From contig JACQZI010000010.1 in the NCBI GenBank assembly GCA_016207825.1, positions 124,001 to 188,000 on the forward strand: a stretch of 64,000 nt of DNA. The letters are read 5' to 3'. The position numbers and the translations under genes are program-made. The notes beneath the pieces are model-generated. The model made no database searches. It saw only the letters and a program-made list of their open reading frames with translations, and was not told the DNA's origin. Below, one piece after another: positions 14,866 to 24,282 of this stretch. This DNA is from Planctomycetota bacterium (GTDB lineage Bacteria; Planctomycetota; MHYJ01; JACQXL01; JACQZI01). How positions within the stretch are numbered: the first letter of the stretch is position 1; each line of letters opens with the position of its first letter.

Positions 14866-16950
14866 ATGGATTGCAATTGCTGCGGGACACCGCAAGACAA
14901 GAACAAAAAGGCATGCAAGCCCCCGGCCGGCGCGCCGGCCAAAGCCGCCTCAGACGATTTGATTGAGGCAAACACCATCACATCCATGATGGATGAAAAA
15001 AGGAAGTTCGAGCCGCCCAAGTCGGTCTCCGAAAAGGCTTATATCAAGAGCTTCAAGCAATACAAGGAACTATACGATGAATCAATCAACAATCCCGATA
15101 AATTCTGGAGCGAACGCGCCAGCGAATTACACTGGTTCAAGAAATGGGATAAAGTCCGCGACAGCAACTTTGCCAAGGCCCAAATCAAGTGGTTCGTCGG
15201 CGGCAAAATGAACGCCTCCTACAACTGCCTGGACAGGCATATGGAAACCAAGGCAAAGGATAAAGTCGCCATAATCTGGGAAGCGGACAACGGCGAGACG
15301 CGCAAATTCACCTATGCGCAGCTTTACAAACAGGTAAATAAATTCGCCAACGCCCTGAAGAAACTCGGCGCCAAAAAAGGCGACAGGATTACCATATATC
15401 TCCCGATGATTCCGGAACTGCCGGTAGCCATGCTTGCCTGCGCGCGCATCGGCGCCATCCACAGCGTGGTATTCGGCGGATTCAGCGCGGAATCCCTGAT
15501 TGACCGCATCCAGGACTGCAAATCGTCCATGATGATTACATCAGACGGCGGTTTCCGCGGCGGCAAGAATATCCCGATGAAAGAAACCGCGGATAAAGCA
15601 ATCGAGAAATGCCCCTCAATCAAGAGCGTTGTCGTGGTCAAACACGCCAATGTTAATATTAACATGATATCCGGGCGCGATACCTGGTTCCATGACCTGA
15701 TGAACGATAAGAGCATCGCTGAAACGTGCAAGCCGGAAGAAATGGACGCGGAAGACCCGCTCTTTATCCTTTACACCAGCGGAAGCACCGGGAAACCCAA
15801 AGGCGTCATGCATACGACAGGCGGATACTCGGTTTATACCTATCTCTCATTCAAATGGATATTCGACTGCCACGATGACGATATCTTCTGGTGCACGGCC
15901 GATATCGGCTGGGTTACCGGCCATAGCTACATCGTTTACGGGCCGCTGGCCGCGGGCGCGACCGAAGTGATGTTCGAAGGCATACCGACCTATCCGAAAG
16001 CCGACCGCTTCTGGGAAGCCGTCGACAAACACAAGGTAAGCATTTTCTACACCGCGCCGACCGCCATCCGCGCGCTAATGGGTTGCGGCGAAGAATGGCC
16101 CAATAAGCATTCGCTTAAATCCCTACGCATACTCGGCAGCGTCGGCGAACCGATTAACCCGGAGGCCTGGATATGGTATTACAAGAATATCGGCAAGGAA
16201 AAATGCCCGATTCTGGATACCTGGTGGCAGACCGAAACCGGCGGGATACTGATTACCCCGTTCCCGGGCGCCACAGCGGTGAAACCCGGTTCGGCATCAG
16301 TCCCGTTCTTCGGAGTCCTTCCAGAAGTCGTCAACGTGGAAGGCAAACCTGTTAAGACCAACGAAGGCGGATACCTCTGCATTAACCAGGACTGGCCCGG
16401 AATGATGCGCGGCGTCTACGGCGACCAGAAACGGTTCTTTGATACATACTTCACCAGGTTCCCGGGCAAGTATTTCACGGGAGACGGCGCCCGCAAGGAT
16501 GAAGACAATTTCTACTGGCTGATGGGACGCGTTGATGACGTCATCAACGTTTCCGGACACCGCATCGGAACGGCCGAAGTGGAAAGCGCCCTGGTTTCCC
16601 ACCCGAAAGTTGCCGAATCAGCCGTGGTCGGATTTCCCCACGCAATTAAGGGACAGGGCATCTATGCCTATGTCACCCTTAAAGGCGGCAACGCGGGAAG
16701 CGACGAGCTGAAAAAAGAGCTCACCGGCCACATCACCAAGGTAATCGGACCGATAGCCAAGCCGGATATCATCCTCTTTGCCCCGGCGCTCCCCAAGACA
16801 CGCAGCGGCAAGATTATGAGGCGTATCCTTAGGAAGATTGCCGAAGGCGATATGAGCAATATCGGCGATACTTCCACGCTGGCCGATCCGTCGGTCGTGG
16901 ATAAGATCCTGGTGGATGCCAAGGAAGCAGCTGCAAAATTGGCGAAATAA
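14866..16950 (+). CDS. acs: Acetyl-CoA synthetase (AMP-forming)
   Basis: This 694-residue enzyme makes acetyl-CoA from acetate, ATP and CoA through acetyl-AMP. Seen motifs are [13 protein letters not shown], the phosphate loop [14 protein letters not shown] (about residues 303-316), WWQTETGG (about 451-458), the hinge [20 protein letters not shown] and the C-terminal [10 protein letters not shown], whose Lys (about 648) is the usual acetylation site. The first 50 residues are an extension not usual in Acs: [19 protein letters not shown], with four Cys and many Lys, then Ala/Pro linker. The extension shares its Cys-Lys character with the 20-residue peptide upstream. AGGAG precedes ATG 14866. 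A terminator follows. Confidence 0.95.
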   Translation: MDCNCCGTPQDKNKKACKPPAGAPAKAASDDLIEANTITSMMDEKRKFEPPKSVSEKAYIKSFKQYKELYDESINNPDKFWSERASELHWFKKWDKVRDSNFAKAQIKWFVGGKMNASYNCLDRHMETKAKDKVAIIWEADNGETRKFTYAQLYKQVNKFANALKKLGAKKGDRITIYLPMIPELPVAMLACARIGAIHSVVFGGFSAESLIDRIQDCKSSMMITSDGGFRGGKNIPMKETADKAIEKCPSIKSVVVVKHANVNINMISGRDTWFHDLMNDKSIAETCKPEEMDAEDPLFILYTSGSTGKPKGVMHTTGGYSVYTYLSFKWIFDCHDDDIFWCTADIGWVTGHSYIVYGPLAAGATEVMFEGIPTYPKADRFWEAVDKHKVSIFYTAPTAIRALMGCGEEWPNKHSLKSLRILGSVGEPINPEAWIWYYKNIGKEKCPILDTWWQTETGGILITPFPGATAVKPGSASVPFFGVLPEVVNVEGKPVKTNEGGYLCINQDWPGMMRGVYGDQKRFFDTYFTRFPGKYFTGDGARKDEDNFYWLMGRVDDVINVSGHRIGTAEVESALVSHPKVAESAVVGFPHAIKGQGIYAYVTLKGGNAGSDELKKELTGHITKVIGPIAKPDIILFAPALPKTRSGKIMRRILRKIAEGDMSNIGDTSTLADPSVVDKILVDAKEAAAKLAK

Positions 16951-16967
16951 CCTTTAGTTAATACCTA

Positions 16968-17006
16968 TAACCCCGTCCCGACAAGTTGTCGAGACGGGGT
17001 TTTTTA
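16968..17006 (+). terminator. Rho-independent terminator of acs
   Basis: ACCCCGTC...GACAA pairs with TTGTC...GACGGGGT, followed by a T run. Confidence 0.9.
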
Positions 17007-17110
17007 TTGCCATGGCACATCTATAATCGGGCCAAACGACTGAATTAAGTGTCTTGTCCCAACCAGTTTACCGTCGAGACAGGGTGCACAGGGTATCAAA
17101 TATACTATGT

Positions 17111-17178
17111 GTCATTCCGCACTTGATGCGGAATCCAGTCTTTTAATTCCTCTGGATTCCCGCTTTCGCGGGAATGAC
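17111..17178. repeat. Dispersed palindromic repeat (GTCATTCC ends)
   Basis: GTCATTCC at one end and GGAATGAC at the other are inverted repeats. Two inner stem-loops are present: ATTCCGC/GCGGAAT and ATTCCCGC/GCGGGAAT. A second copy of this type is at 38117-38178. The rest of the 16951-17297 gap holds only the acs terminator and no gene I can support. Confidence 0.8.
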
Positions 17179-17297
17179 AGACGAATCCTGTCAAGGTGGG
17201 ACTGCGACGAGACTGCAGTGAATTACAAGTTAAAAATCTTGAAGTTTCTTTTAATATCTAATACAATCAGCCTCAATATAAATAAGGAGTGAATAAT

Positions 17298-18068
17298 ATG
17301 ACCGAATATAAAAATATCAGGTTCGAGTTTGCCGAAGGAGTCGCGCGGATTATTTTTAACCGTCCGCCCTTAAATATCCTTAATATCGAAATGATGAAGG
17401 AAATCAACCAGGCACTGGAAGGACTGGTCGAGGAAAAGGATTTGCGCCTGATAGTATTTTGCGCTGAGCACAAGGCGTTTTCCGCCGGGGTTGACGTGGG
17501 CGAGCACATGGGCGACAGCGCCGCCGAGATGATAAAGATATTTCACCAAATCTTCCGCTTTATGGTAAAAATTAATAAGCCGTCGCTTGCCCTCGTTTAC
17601 GGTTCCTGCCTGGGCGGCGGATGCGAAGTGGCGCTCTTCTGCGATATGATATTAGCCCGCGACGACGCTAAATTCGGGCAGCCGGAAATACAGGTCGGGG
17701 TCTTCCCGCCGGTCGCCTGCGTGGCACTGCCCAAGATAATCAATCAGAAAAAAGCCTTGGAACTCCTCTTAACCGGCAGCATCATTTCTGCCGCAGAGGC
17801 AGAAAAGCTGGGATTGGTAAATAAGGTCTTCCCGGCAGACCAGTTTGAAGCGGAATCCAATAAGTTGATAGGTAAAGTAGCCTCTTTAAGCGCACCGGTC
17901 TTGAAATTCACCCGCAAAGCCGCCATGGGAAGGTCTGACAAGGAATTCCTAAACCATCTGGAGGAAGTGGAAAATATCTACCTTAACTCGCTGATGCTGA
18001 CCAAAGACGCCAACGAAGGATTAAAAGCGTTTATGGAAAAGCGGAAGCCCGAATGGAAGAATAGATAA
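17298..18068 (+). CDS. Enoyl-CoA hydratase/isomerase family, close to dienoyl-CoA hydratase
   Basis: The 256-residue protein has the crotonase fold. FSAGVDVGEHMG and GSCLGGGCEVALFCDM carry the oxyanion-hole regions, and FGQPEIQVGVFPP follows. The opening FNRPPLNILNIEMM and the VDVGEH segment resemble cyclohexa-1,5-diene-1-carbonyl-CoA hydratases of anaerobic benzoyl-CoA breakdown more than ordinary fatty-acid enoyl-CoA hydratases. No other benzoyl-CoA genes are nearby, so the substrate is open. An open frame starts at GTG 17289, but AGGAG is 8 nt before ATG 17298, which was chosen. Confidence 0.85.
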   Translation: MTEYKNIRFEFAEGVARIIFNRPPLNILNIEMMKEINQALEGLVEEKDLRLIVFCAEHKAFSAGVDVGEHMGDSAAEMIKIFHQIFRFMVKINKPSLALVYGSCLGGGCEVALFCDMILARDDAKFGQPEIQVGVFPPVACVALPKIINQKKALELLLTGSIISAAEAEKLGLVNKVFPADQFEAESNKLIGKVASLSAPVLKFTRKAAMGRSDKEFLNHLEEVENIYLNSLMLTKDANEGLKAFMEKRKPEWKNR

Positions 18069-18086
18069 AGCCATCCTGCTAATACA

Positions 18087-18139
18087 GCCCCACTCTGCTT
18101 CCCTCCGCGTAACTCCCTGTAATCGGGATGGGGTGGGGT
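18087..18139. repeat. Palindromic repeat after the hydratase gene
   Basis: GCCCCAC at one end and GTGGGGT at the other are inverted repeats with an inner AATCGGGA. It resembles in part the CACCCGATT-containing elements at 24057 and 28599. It could also serve as a transcript end. Confidence 0.45.
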
Positions 18140-18170
18140 AAAAGTATTTAACCAAATTAAAATATTTTAG

Positions 18171-18199
18171 TTGACAAATGAATATAGTTGGATTATACT
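18171..18199 (+). promoter_or_regulatory. Sigma-70 promoter of the 1279-residue protein gene
   Basis: TTGACA (18171-18176), 17 bp, TATACT (18194-18199). The 5' leader is about 100 nt. Confidence 0.8.
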
Positions 18200-18306
18200 T
18201 GCCATTAATATAAAGCTGAATCCTGATTAATTGAGTTCACATCTTTGCGTATTGCAGCAATCAGGGGAAGTAGTCTATAGCAATATAATATGTAAAAGGA
18301 GGATTT

Positions 18307-21300
18307 ATGCTGAGCAAGGTAAAGCAAGCCGGATTAATTGTGCTTTTGGGCTGGATGGTTTTAGGCTTAGGTATTAATGCGGAAGATGTTACATCGGGTT
18401 CATCTGCCGGCAATGAAACTACATCTACCTCAAATGAATTAGCCGGATTTTCTCAAGCCGTTCTTAAAGAAGAAATTACCAAGGCATCGGATAATCTTGA
18501 TTCATCCAATACCCAGCTCCAATTCACAGGGAACAATACCTTGCATGTTAAGGTTGACTCATCCGGGACAGAAAATTTCTCCGAGGCGGGCCAGACTAAA
18601 ACCTGCAAACATTTTATAACCTGGGACGAAGGTGATTTGTTCGGATATTTTTGTATGGGTTATTTAAAGATAACCTTTGACTCGAACGTTGTGGAAGCGG
18701 ACCATGTTACATCCGGGGCGTTTTCTACCGGCATATCAAGGAGGGGGACCGGCTGGATAATCGTTGACCCGTGGATGTGGTATTACGAGGGTGTGCCTGC
18801 CAGCGACCCGAACCGCTTGGCTTTTAGCATAACATGGAAAAGCAAGCAGGCCGGAACAAGCTCTTTTACTTATAGTATTACAAATAGCAGTGGGACGATA
18901 ATCAGGAATTATTTCCTCACCGGCACGGTCCATAATATGCAGGCGGTTCCGGCGGTGGTAGATTTCGCACCGCAAATCCAGCCACCCGCCGCGCCGAGTA
19001 ACCTGGTTGCTACAGCGGTTTCCTCATCGCAAATCAATCTTACCTGGCAGGACAATTCGAATAATGAAGATGGGTATATTATAGAAAGCAAAACCAGTTG
19101 CCACGACCCGTTTGTCCAGATTGCGGTTGTAGAATCCAATCCAGAAGCGCCCGCCGTTACTTATTCTCATACGAATCTTTCTCCGGGCACGGTTCATTAT
19201 TACCGGATTAAGGCTTATAATGTGGCCGGCAATAGCGTACCATCCAATATGGCCGCGGCTGTTACCTTTGCTCATATCCCGACTATAGATGAAACTATTA
19301 CCGAACTTAATAATGTAAAAGCGGGTATTATCAAGCCGGGGCTTTACCAATCCTTCTCTGACCGTTTAAATGAAGCAAAATCATATCTTATTATAAATGA
19401 TTATAAATCAGCGCTCGGCCCGCTTAATTCTATCGCCAAGAAATTAGCAGAATTAACGGATGCCGAAATGACCGCTGAAGCGCGGACGGCTTTTGGTTCT
19501 TCACTTGCCGCATTGATAGATTATCTGACGCTTCTTTCCGGTTTGCCGACTACGGTTGATTTGTATCTCGTAGAAGGCGGCTGTTCCAATGTGGTGCATA
19601 TAGAAACTGCTAACGGCATAATCAGCACAACTTTGAGCGGAAGTCTTAAAGTTAGTATTGAACCGACAAGTAATGCGGATATTGCTTCGGTCACTATCAT
19701 TAGTTCTGCCTACAAAGGAACCCCGATAATAGTAAACGGTACAAACTTCGGGAAACTTGATATTGCTAATAATACCGAAGCCCTTTCAGTTGGTACTCTT
19801 AATCTTAAAACCGGCGAAATAGTCATTACGTATAATGTAATAGTAAAGAGTGATTTACTTGTAACAGGTGAGAAAGTGACGATTTCCCTAAAAGGCACAT
19901 TTTCACCTTTAGGACTGAATAAAGGAATAGCTATATTAATTGGCGAAGGAACGTTGCCTGCGACAGTGCCATTATTAGGCGGGGCGAAATTTAATCTGCT
20001 GGCGATGGCTGGAGGGATAGAGGCATTGGTTCTGAAAATAGAACTGGTAACTAAAAATAATGATGGCGAAATCGTGCCTGTTGGAGAATACCTGCCCGTT
20101 TCCGACCCTACACCGGAAATAACACTTAACGACGTCCAACTTTCAGATGTATCTATTAATGCTAATGGCATTATTTCACTTATCGTCAGCGGAACGGTTA
20201 GAGACCCCTTGGCTGATATTTTGACAAATGGTCAAGGGCGCATCGCTTCTGTTAAAATCTTTGCTAATGGAGAACAAATCGCAATCGCGCAGGTTACCGG
20301 GCAATCCGAAGCGCCATCTTATTTCCGCCCCTTTGCGTGGAAGGGAACCTTTACTGCTCAGATTAATTTCCCTGCCGCTAACCCCGATTTAACGGATTCC
20401 AATATTATATTCGTAGAAGCGGAGAATATAATAGGTAATGCTGGTTCGGACAGCCTTACCATAATTACCTATCTTGATGAAACTGGACTTAAAGCATCTA
20501 ACATAACGGCTAATACAGGATCGTTAACAGGAGATTATTATCCCCTTATGGTTGAGATTAGCGGCAATAAACAGGCGGCTTTAAGCGGTAATATCGCAGG
20601 GAATTTCTTTAACCAAGATTGGAATATTATTCCTATCAGTTACAGTCCGGAGCATTATTTGTTGGGCAAATATAAAGACGGAAAAGGAAACCAGCAAGTC
20701 TTTGTGGTAGTTAAAAAATTACCAGAAGGGGTAGATGTTGCTACGATAAAAACGCCTGTTCAAGTGACCGAAGGGAAAAACAACACTCTTGAAGCAAAGC
20801 TTGTTGATAATGAAGGAGACGAAATTGCCAAAGCCGAAGTTTCTGTAATTGAGTTAGAACTTATCATAACACACAAAAGCAAGAGCCAGAATAATTGCCC
20901 TAAACTTAATGAAGAATTCCCTGTATATTGCATAGTAAAACTGCGCGAAGGAAAAGATTTCAAGTATTATTATAAGGGAGAGAAGCCAACTGCCGAGGAT
21001 TTAAAAGATCTGAAATACTGGGATAAAAAAAGCTATATTTATGAGTTTAAAAGTAAGGTAGAAAGCAGAAACATTCAATTGGTGGACAAACTAACCATTC
21101 CTATAGATAAGCTTGACGAATATCCTAATAAGATTGAATATAAATGGTTTGAAATATCGGCTTCTAGAGATCCTGATATAAGCAATAAAATACCCTCCGA
21201 TCCTGAACGCAAAGGACATTCTGGTGTTACTGTTAGGTATGCAGCAAATCCTATTGCTGGCTGGGATAAATGGAAGCATCTTAAGAAATTTACTCAACCT

Positions 21301-22146
21301 AAAGAGGAGGGGTGCCATTACTATTTTGCGAAAGTTACCTTGTATGACGATAAAAATAAATTAATCATGTACTCTAAAGAATTTCCTGATAATTCGGTTA
21401 AATTAACTGGGGCAACAGGAAAACTAGCCGCAATGTATGAAGCCAATGCGCGAATTAAATTTGCCCATAAAGTTTTATGCGGGGGGTATGCGGGCAATGA
21501 ACGAACCATTTGGGAGTGGGCGCGAACACATTTAGGATTACCCTACGGCTTAGGAGCCAAGGATAAATATGTGAACGAAGATTGTAGTGGATTAGTATGT
21601 TCCGCGGGATTACAATCTGGTTTAATTCCCCAAGGGGAAGTGGACATATGGTCTGTAGCGGACATGGTTGATATGGCTAAAGGAATAAAAAAACCAAAGA
21701 AAATACTGTATCAAGTGGGCGAGGGAGAAGGAGCAACTACGGAAATCCTCCTTCAAAAACTCAGAGAAATAGATACAGGGGAGAACGGGCCTATTCAACA
21801 GGGTGATTTAATTGCCCATGGTAAATCTTGGGCAACACCAAGTAGAGAAGCAAAATATCCTTCGCATATTGTAATAGTTGAAACTATTAAGAGAGATATT
21901 TTGGATAGAATAACTGAAATTGTAGTTATAGAATCCGTGGGTTATGACGATATGGATGATGCAGAAGACCGAATTAATCAACAGGCTGTTCAGCTCCCAA
22001 AAAACGGGACCGAATGTACTCGTCGTACAGATTACATTGCTACTTACTTAAATCTAAAAGGAAAAACTTTCGAAACGAACAAAGAAAAACCGTATATTGG
22101 AAAGTTTTGGGTGCTTAGATTCGGGGAAAAACCGAAGAAAAAATAA
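18307..22146 (+). CDS. Giant secreted multidomain protein with C-terminal NlpC/P60-like domain
   Basis: The 1279 residues start with a signal peptide (KQAGLIVLLGWMVLGLGINA). A beta region at about 60-200 recalls cohesin-like folds (YLKITFDSNVVEADHV). A fibronectin type III domain is at about 222-320 (PPAAPSNLVATAVSSSQINLTW). A helical spacer and several beta domains follow. The last 230 residues resemble an NlpC/P60 cysteine peptidase: WEWARTHLGLPYGLG, then EDCSGLVCSAG with the likely catalytic Cys, and YPSHIVIVE with a likely His. The role may be cell-wall cleavage or surface binding. AAAGGAGG precedes ATG 18307. A lipoprotein gene starts 1 bp after the stop, so the two are coupled. Confidence 0.8.
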   Translation: MLSKVKQAGLIVLLGWMVLGLGINAEDVTSGSSAGNETTSTSNELAGFSQAVLKEEITKASDNLDSSNTQLQFTGNNTLHVKVDSSGTENFSEAGQTKTCKHFITWDEGDLFGYFCMGYLKITFDSNVVEADHVTSGAFSTGISRRGTGWIIVDPWMWYYEGVPASDPNRLAFSITWKSKQAGTSSFTYSITNSSGTIIRNYFLTGTVHNMQAVPAVVDFAPQIQPPAAPSNLVATAVSSSQINLTWQDNSNNEDGYIIESKTSCHDPFVQIAVVESNPEAPAVTYSHTNLSPGTVHYYRIKAYNVAGNSVPSNMAAAVTFAHIPTIDETITELNNVKAGIIKPGLYQSFSDRLNEAKSYLIINDYKSALGPLNSIAKKLAELTDAEMTAEARTAFGSSLAALIDYLTLLSGLPTTVDLYLVEGGCSNVVHIETANGIISTTLSGSLKVSIEPTSNADIASVTIISSAYKGTPIIVNGTNFGKLDIANNTEALSVGTLNLKTGEIVITYNVIVKSDLLVTGEKVTISLKGTFSPLGLNKGIAILIGEGTLPATVPLLGGAKFNLLAMAGGIEALVLKIELVTKNNDGEIVPVGEYLPVSDPTPEITLNDVQLSDVSINANGIISLIVSGTVRDPLADILTNGQGRIASVKIFANGEQIAIAQVTGQSEAPSYFRPFAWKGTFTAQINFPAANPDLTDSNIIFVEAENIIGNAGSDSLTIITYLDETGLKASNITANTGSLTGDYYPLMVEISGNKQAALSGNIAGNFFNQDWNIIPISYSPEHYLLGKYKDGKGNQQVFVVVKKLPEGVDVATIKTPVQVTEGKNNTLEAKLVDNEGDEIAKAEVSVIELELIITHKSKSQNNCPKLNEEFPVYCIVKLREGKDFKYYYKGEKPTAEDLKDLKYWDKKSYIYEFKSKVESRNIQLVDKLTIPIDKLDEYPNKIEYKWFEISASRDPDISNKIPSDPERKGHSGVTVRYAANPIAGWDKWKHLKKFTQPKEEGCHYYFAKVTLYDDKNKLIMYSKEFPDNSVKLTGATGKLAAMYEANARIKFAHKVLCGGYAGNERTIWEWARTHLGLPYGLGAKDKYVNEDCSGLVCSAGLQSGLIPQGEVDIWSVADMVDMAKGIKKPKKILYQVGEGEGATTEILLQKLREIDTGENGPIQQGDLIAHGKSWATPSREAKYPSHIVIVETIKRDILDRITEIVVIESVGYDDMDDAEDRINQQAVQLPKNGTECTRRTDYIATYLNLKGKTFETNKEKPYIGKFWVLRFGEKPKKK

Positions 22147-22147
22147 T

Positions 22148-22735
22148 ATGATAAAACTAGTATTGTTAAGCAGTTTATTATTATGCTTTGGTCTAAGTAG
22201 TGGCTGTCTTTCTGTAGAACAAACGAATGAACGCTCCGATTGGGATTTTCAACCAGAAGGCCAAGGAATTAAAGATTTTGATGCGTTTAAAGAAGATCTG
22301 ATTAGTTTATCAAAGACAAATGCCGCTCCTTTTGGTGATGGTGATGGAGCAATTCGCCGGTTAATATATCTAATGACTTGGAAACAAGCATGCGTATTAT
22401 ATCGTACTGATAAAGATTTTCCTTTCCAAGTATTTCTTCTTTATCTCATAATGAGCAAGCATCAGTTTAATCAGGGCGTTTGGACAACCAAGGATGTTAT
22501 TGATTTACTTGGCATTCCTGATGGTATTTGGTTCGGAATGCGTTTTCCAGCTATGGACAGGGAGAGTGTGAACAACCAAAAAGATGTTATTAGCTATCTT
22601 GAGGCAACAGGGAATATTTTGCAGACCGCTTCTTTGGTTTATACAGGTTGCGGTTCAGTGAGCGATAGTATGTCCGGCTATATTTTGCATTTTGATGAAA
22701 AAGGGCACTATTGCGGAATGACCCCCGCAAATTGA
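22148..22735 (+). CDS. Putative lipoprotein, unknown
   Basis: The 195-residue protein has a lipoprotein signal: KLVLLSSLLLCFGLSSGC, with Cys about residue 20 as the lipidation site. The rest shows no family I recognise. A DVIDLLGIPDG segment and the closing GYILHFDEKGHY loosely resemble small BamE/SmpA-like lipoproteins; this is weak. The start chosen lies 1 bp after the stop of the giant protein, so translation is probably coupled and the products may work together at the cell surface. Confidence 0.7.
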   Translation: MIKLVLLSSLLLCFGLSSGCLSVEQTNERSDWDFQPEGQGIKDFDAFKEDLISLSKTNAAPFGDGDGAIRRLIYLMTWKQACVLYRTDKDFPFQVFLLYLIMSKHQFNQGVWTTKDVIDLLGIPDGIWFGMRFPAMDRESVNNQKDVISYLEATGNILQTASLVYTGCGSVSDSMSGYILHFDEKGHYCGMTPAN

Positions 22736-22897
22736 ATGGGTTAGGAATAGACACGGTGACGCATACCGCCCGGCGAAACCAGCTAAACATTTGACTTCTA
22801 AGGTACGGTTTCAATAAGATACCCACTAATAAATTATCCCAATAGAAAAGCTGTTAGGTGTTCAAGGAATTCGGGACTCCTTATTAAAACTTTCCCC

Positions 22898-22926
22898 TTG
22901 ACATTTTGGGCTAACATTATTATAGT
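22898..22926 (+). promoter_or_regulatory. Sigma-70 promoter upstream of array 2 and P3
   Basis: TTGACA (22898-22903), 17 bp, TATAGT (22921-22926). The expected transcription start is near 22933, 17 bp before the first 22-bp unit, so array 2 should be transcribed as part of the P3 leader. Confidence 0.75.
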
Positions 22927-22949
22927 ATCATTGTTTTAAGTGTGGCTAC

Positions 22950-23213
22950 GGGTAGATTTAAGCGCGCGGGAGGGTAGATTCAAGCGCGTGGACGGGTAGA
23001 TTTAAGCGCACGGGAGGGTAGATTCAAGCACGTGGAAGGGGAGATTTAAGCGCGTGGAAGGGTGGATTTAAGCGCACGGGAGGGTAGATTCAGGCGCGTG
23101 GATGGGGAGATTCAAGCGCGTGGAAGGATGGATTCAAGCGCGTGGAGGGGTAGATTCAAGCGCATGGACGGGTAGATTCAAGCACGTAGGAGGGTAGATT
23201 TAAGAGCGTGGGA
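22950..23213 (+). repeat. Tandem array, 12 units of 22 bp (array 2)
   Basis: Twelve units of exactly 22 bp follow without gaps. The consensus begins GGGTAGATTYAAGCGCGTGG and ends in two variable bases. Each unit differs at a few positions, mainly T/C at 10 and bases 15-22. No unique spacers occur, so it is not CRISPR; 22 is not a multiple of 3, so it is not coding. Phase and orientation match array 1. The 22-bp period is about two helical turns, as in iterons or arrays of protein sites. The rest of the 22736-23306 gap holds a promoter and a G-rich tract. Confidence 0.95.
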
Positions 23214-23233
23214 GGTAGGGCACGGGGGTAGGG
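23210..23233 (+). other. Predicted G-quadruplex at the end of array 2
   Basis: Four G runs (23210-23212, 23218-23220, 23224-23228, 23231-23233) are separated by loops of 5, 3 and 2 nt. This fits the standard G-quadruplex pattern on the P3 coding strand, in the predicted 5' leader. Confidence 0.7.
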
Positions 23234-23306
23234 TGGTATCGGTCTCGCGGCAAGGTTTTTAAAAAGATTTGTCATCTAATGTGCTAATATATAAGGGGTT
23301 ATAAAT

Positions 23307-24170
23307 ATGACAGCGCCAACCGATAAAATTTTATTCAAGGCAATCCTGCGGGCGCCTTTTTTCGACCATGCGCCCGAAGAAGAAGTGGAGAAATGGGCAA
23401 AAAACACCATTGATGCCGCCCAAAAAACATACTCCCAAAGCAAAAAAGCCATCCGGACAAAAAAAGACTACGAGGAAAAGATAGCCAAACCAGCCGGGGA
23501 GATGATAGATAAATTTATTTCAAAGGGAAAGTATAAAAGCCACGAGCAAATCATGAATAAGTTGAAGGATGGCAAGAATCTGGCGGCGAAAAAGTTTTTC
23601 GAGAAACGCAAACGAGCATATGAATCCGGCAAATTCGCCGATGACGTCCAATTCAGCAAGAAATTCTACGCCCAAAAGTGGGTAAAATATAACGGGCCTT
23701 TAAGAGGCTACAAAAAAGGCGGAATAAAAGGACTGGGCGCATTGGCCGTGATGGCGTTATCCGCGGATAAAGACTTAAAGCAGTTTTTGAAAAAAGATAC
23801 GGATAAAATTATTGATGGCGTCCCGTTCTCTATTGCTTTGCCGGATAAGGCCGGCAAGTTCAAGAACGCTTTAAGAAACCAAATCACCCGCTCCGGCAAG
23901 TATATTATCATGATGAAGTGTGATGAAAAAATCATGCGGGGCGAAAGTGAAATTGTTAACCAACTGGCAAATAAATATCGGTTACCGGAAATAACCCCAT
24001 TTGCATCAGGCGGCGCTTCACATATAGATTTTATCGCCATAGAAATACCTAATCCCGCCCCGCTCCACTCCGTTTCGGGGACACCCGATTATAGGAAGTC
24101 CTCGAAGGGGGCAAAGCCGGGTGAAATGATAAAACAGCTTGGGCTGGATGTGCAGGTTTCCCATGGGTAA
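23307..24170 (+). CDS. Family P protein, copy P3 (unknown function)
   Basis: The 287-residue protein is a paralogue of P1 and P2. Shared parts are VEKWAKNTI, SKGKYKSHEQIMNKL, a central KGLGALAVMALSADKD, the GVPFSIALPDKAGKFKNALR region, the ESEIVNQL helix and SGGASHIDF near the C-terminus. Between GGASHIDF and the final LDVQVSHG it carries about 30 extra residues relative to P2; the DNA there contains a palindromic repeat (24057-24094), so the extra part is an insertion. It is very rich in Lys. No signal peptide or membrane segment is seen. AAGGGG precedes ATG 23307. Array 2, a G-quadruplex motif and a promoter lie upstream. Confidence 0.75.
   Translation: MTAPTDKILFKAILRAPFFDHAPEEEVEKWAKNTIDAAQKTYSQSKKAIRTKKDYEEKIAKPAGEMIDKFISKGKYKSHEQIMNKLKDGKNLAAKKFFEKRKRAYESGKFADDVQFSKKFYAQKWVKYNGPLRGYKKGGIKGLGALAVMALSADKDLKQFLKKDTDKIIDGVPFSIALPDKAGKFKNALRNQITRSGKYIIMMKCDEKIMRGESEIVNQLANKYRLPEITPFASGGASHIDFIAIEIPNPAPLHSVSGTPDYRKSSKGAKPGEMIKQLGLDVQVSHG
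24057..24094. repeat. Dispersed repeat inserted in the P3 frame
   Basis: A 34-bp segment starting GCCCCGCTCCACTCCGTTTC matches 28599-28632 inside the kinase gene at 32 of 34 bases. The reading frame differs between the two copies. A CACCCG/CGGGTG pair extends the element to about 24123. Confidence 0.8.
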
Positions 24171-24282
24171 TAGCAATCCCTTACGGGATACCTGCTGGTT
24201 TATGTATCACCGGCGAGTGATAAGTTAAACGGATAAGGTGACGTGCGAGGCATCCTTCTGCCGTTGTTTAGCGTATTCCTGG

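Noticed and set aside
22950-23213. CRISPR array
   Set aside because: The 22-bp units abut without spacers, each unit is a variant of the same sequence, and no cas genes are present.
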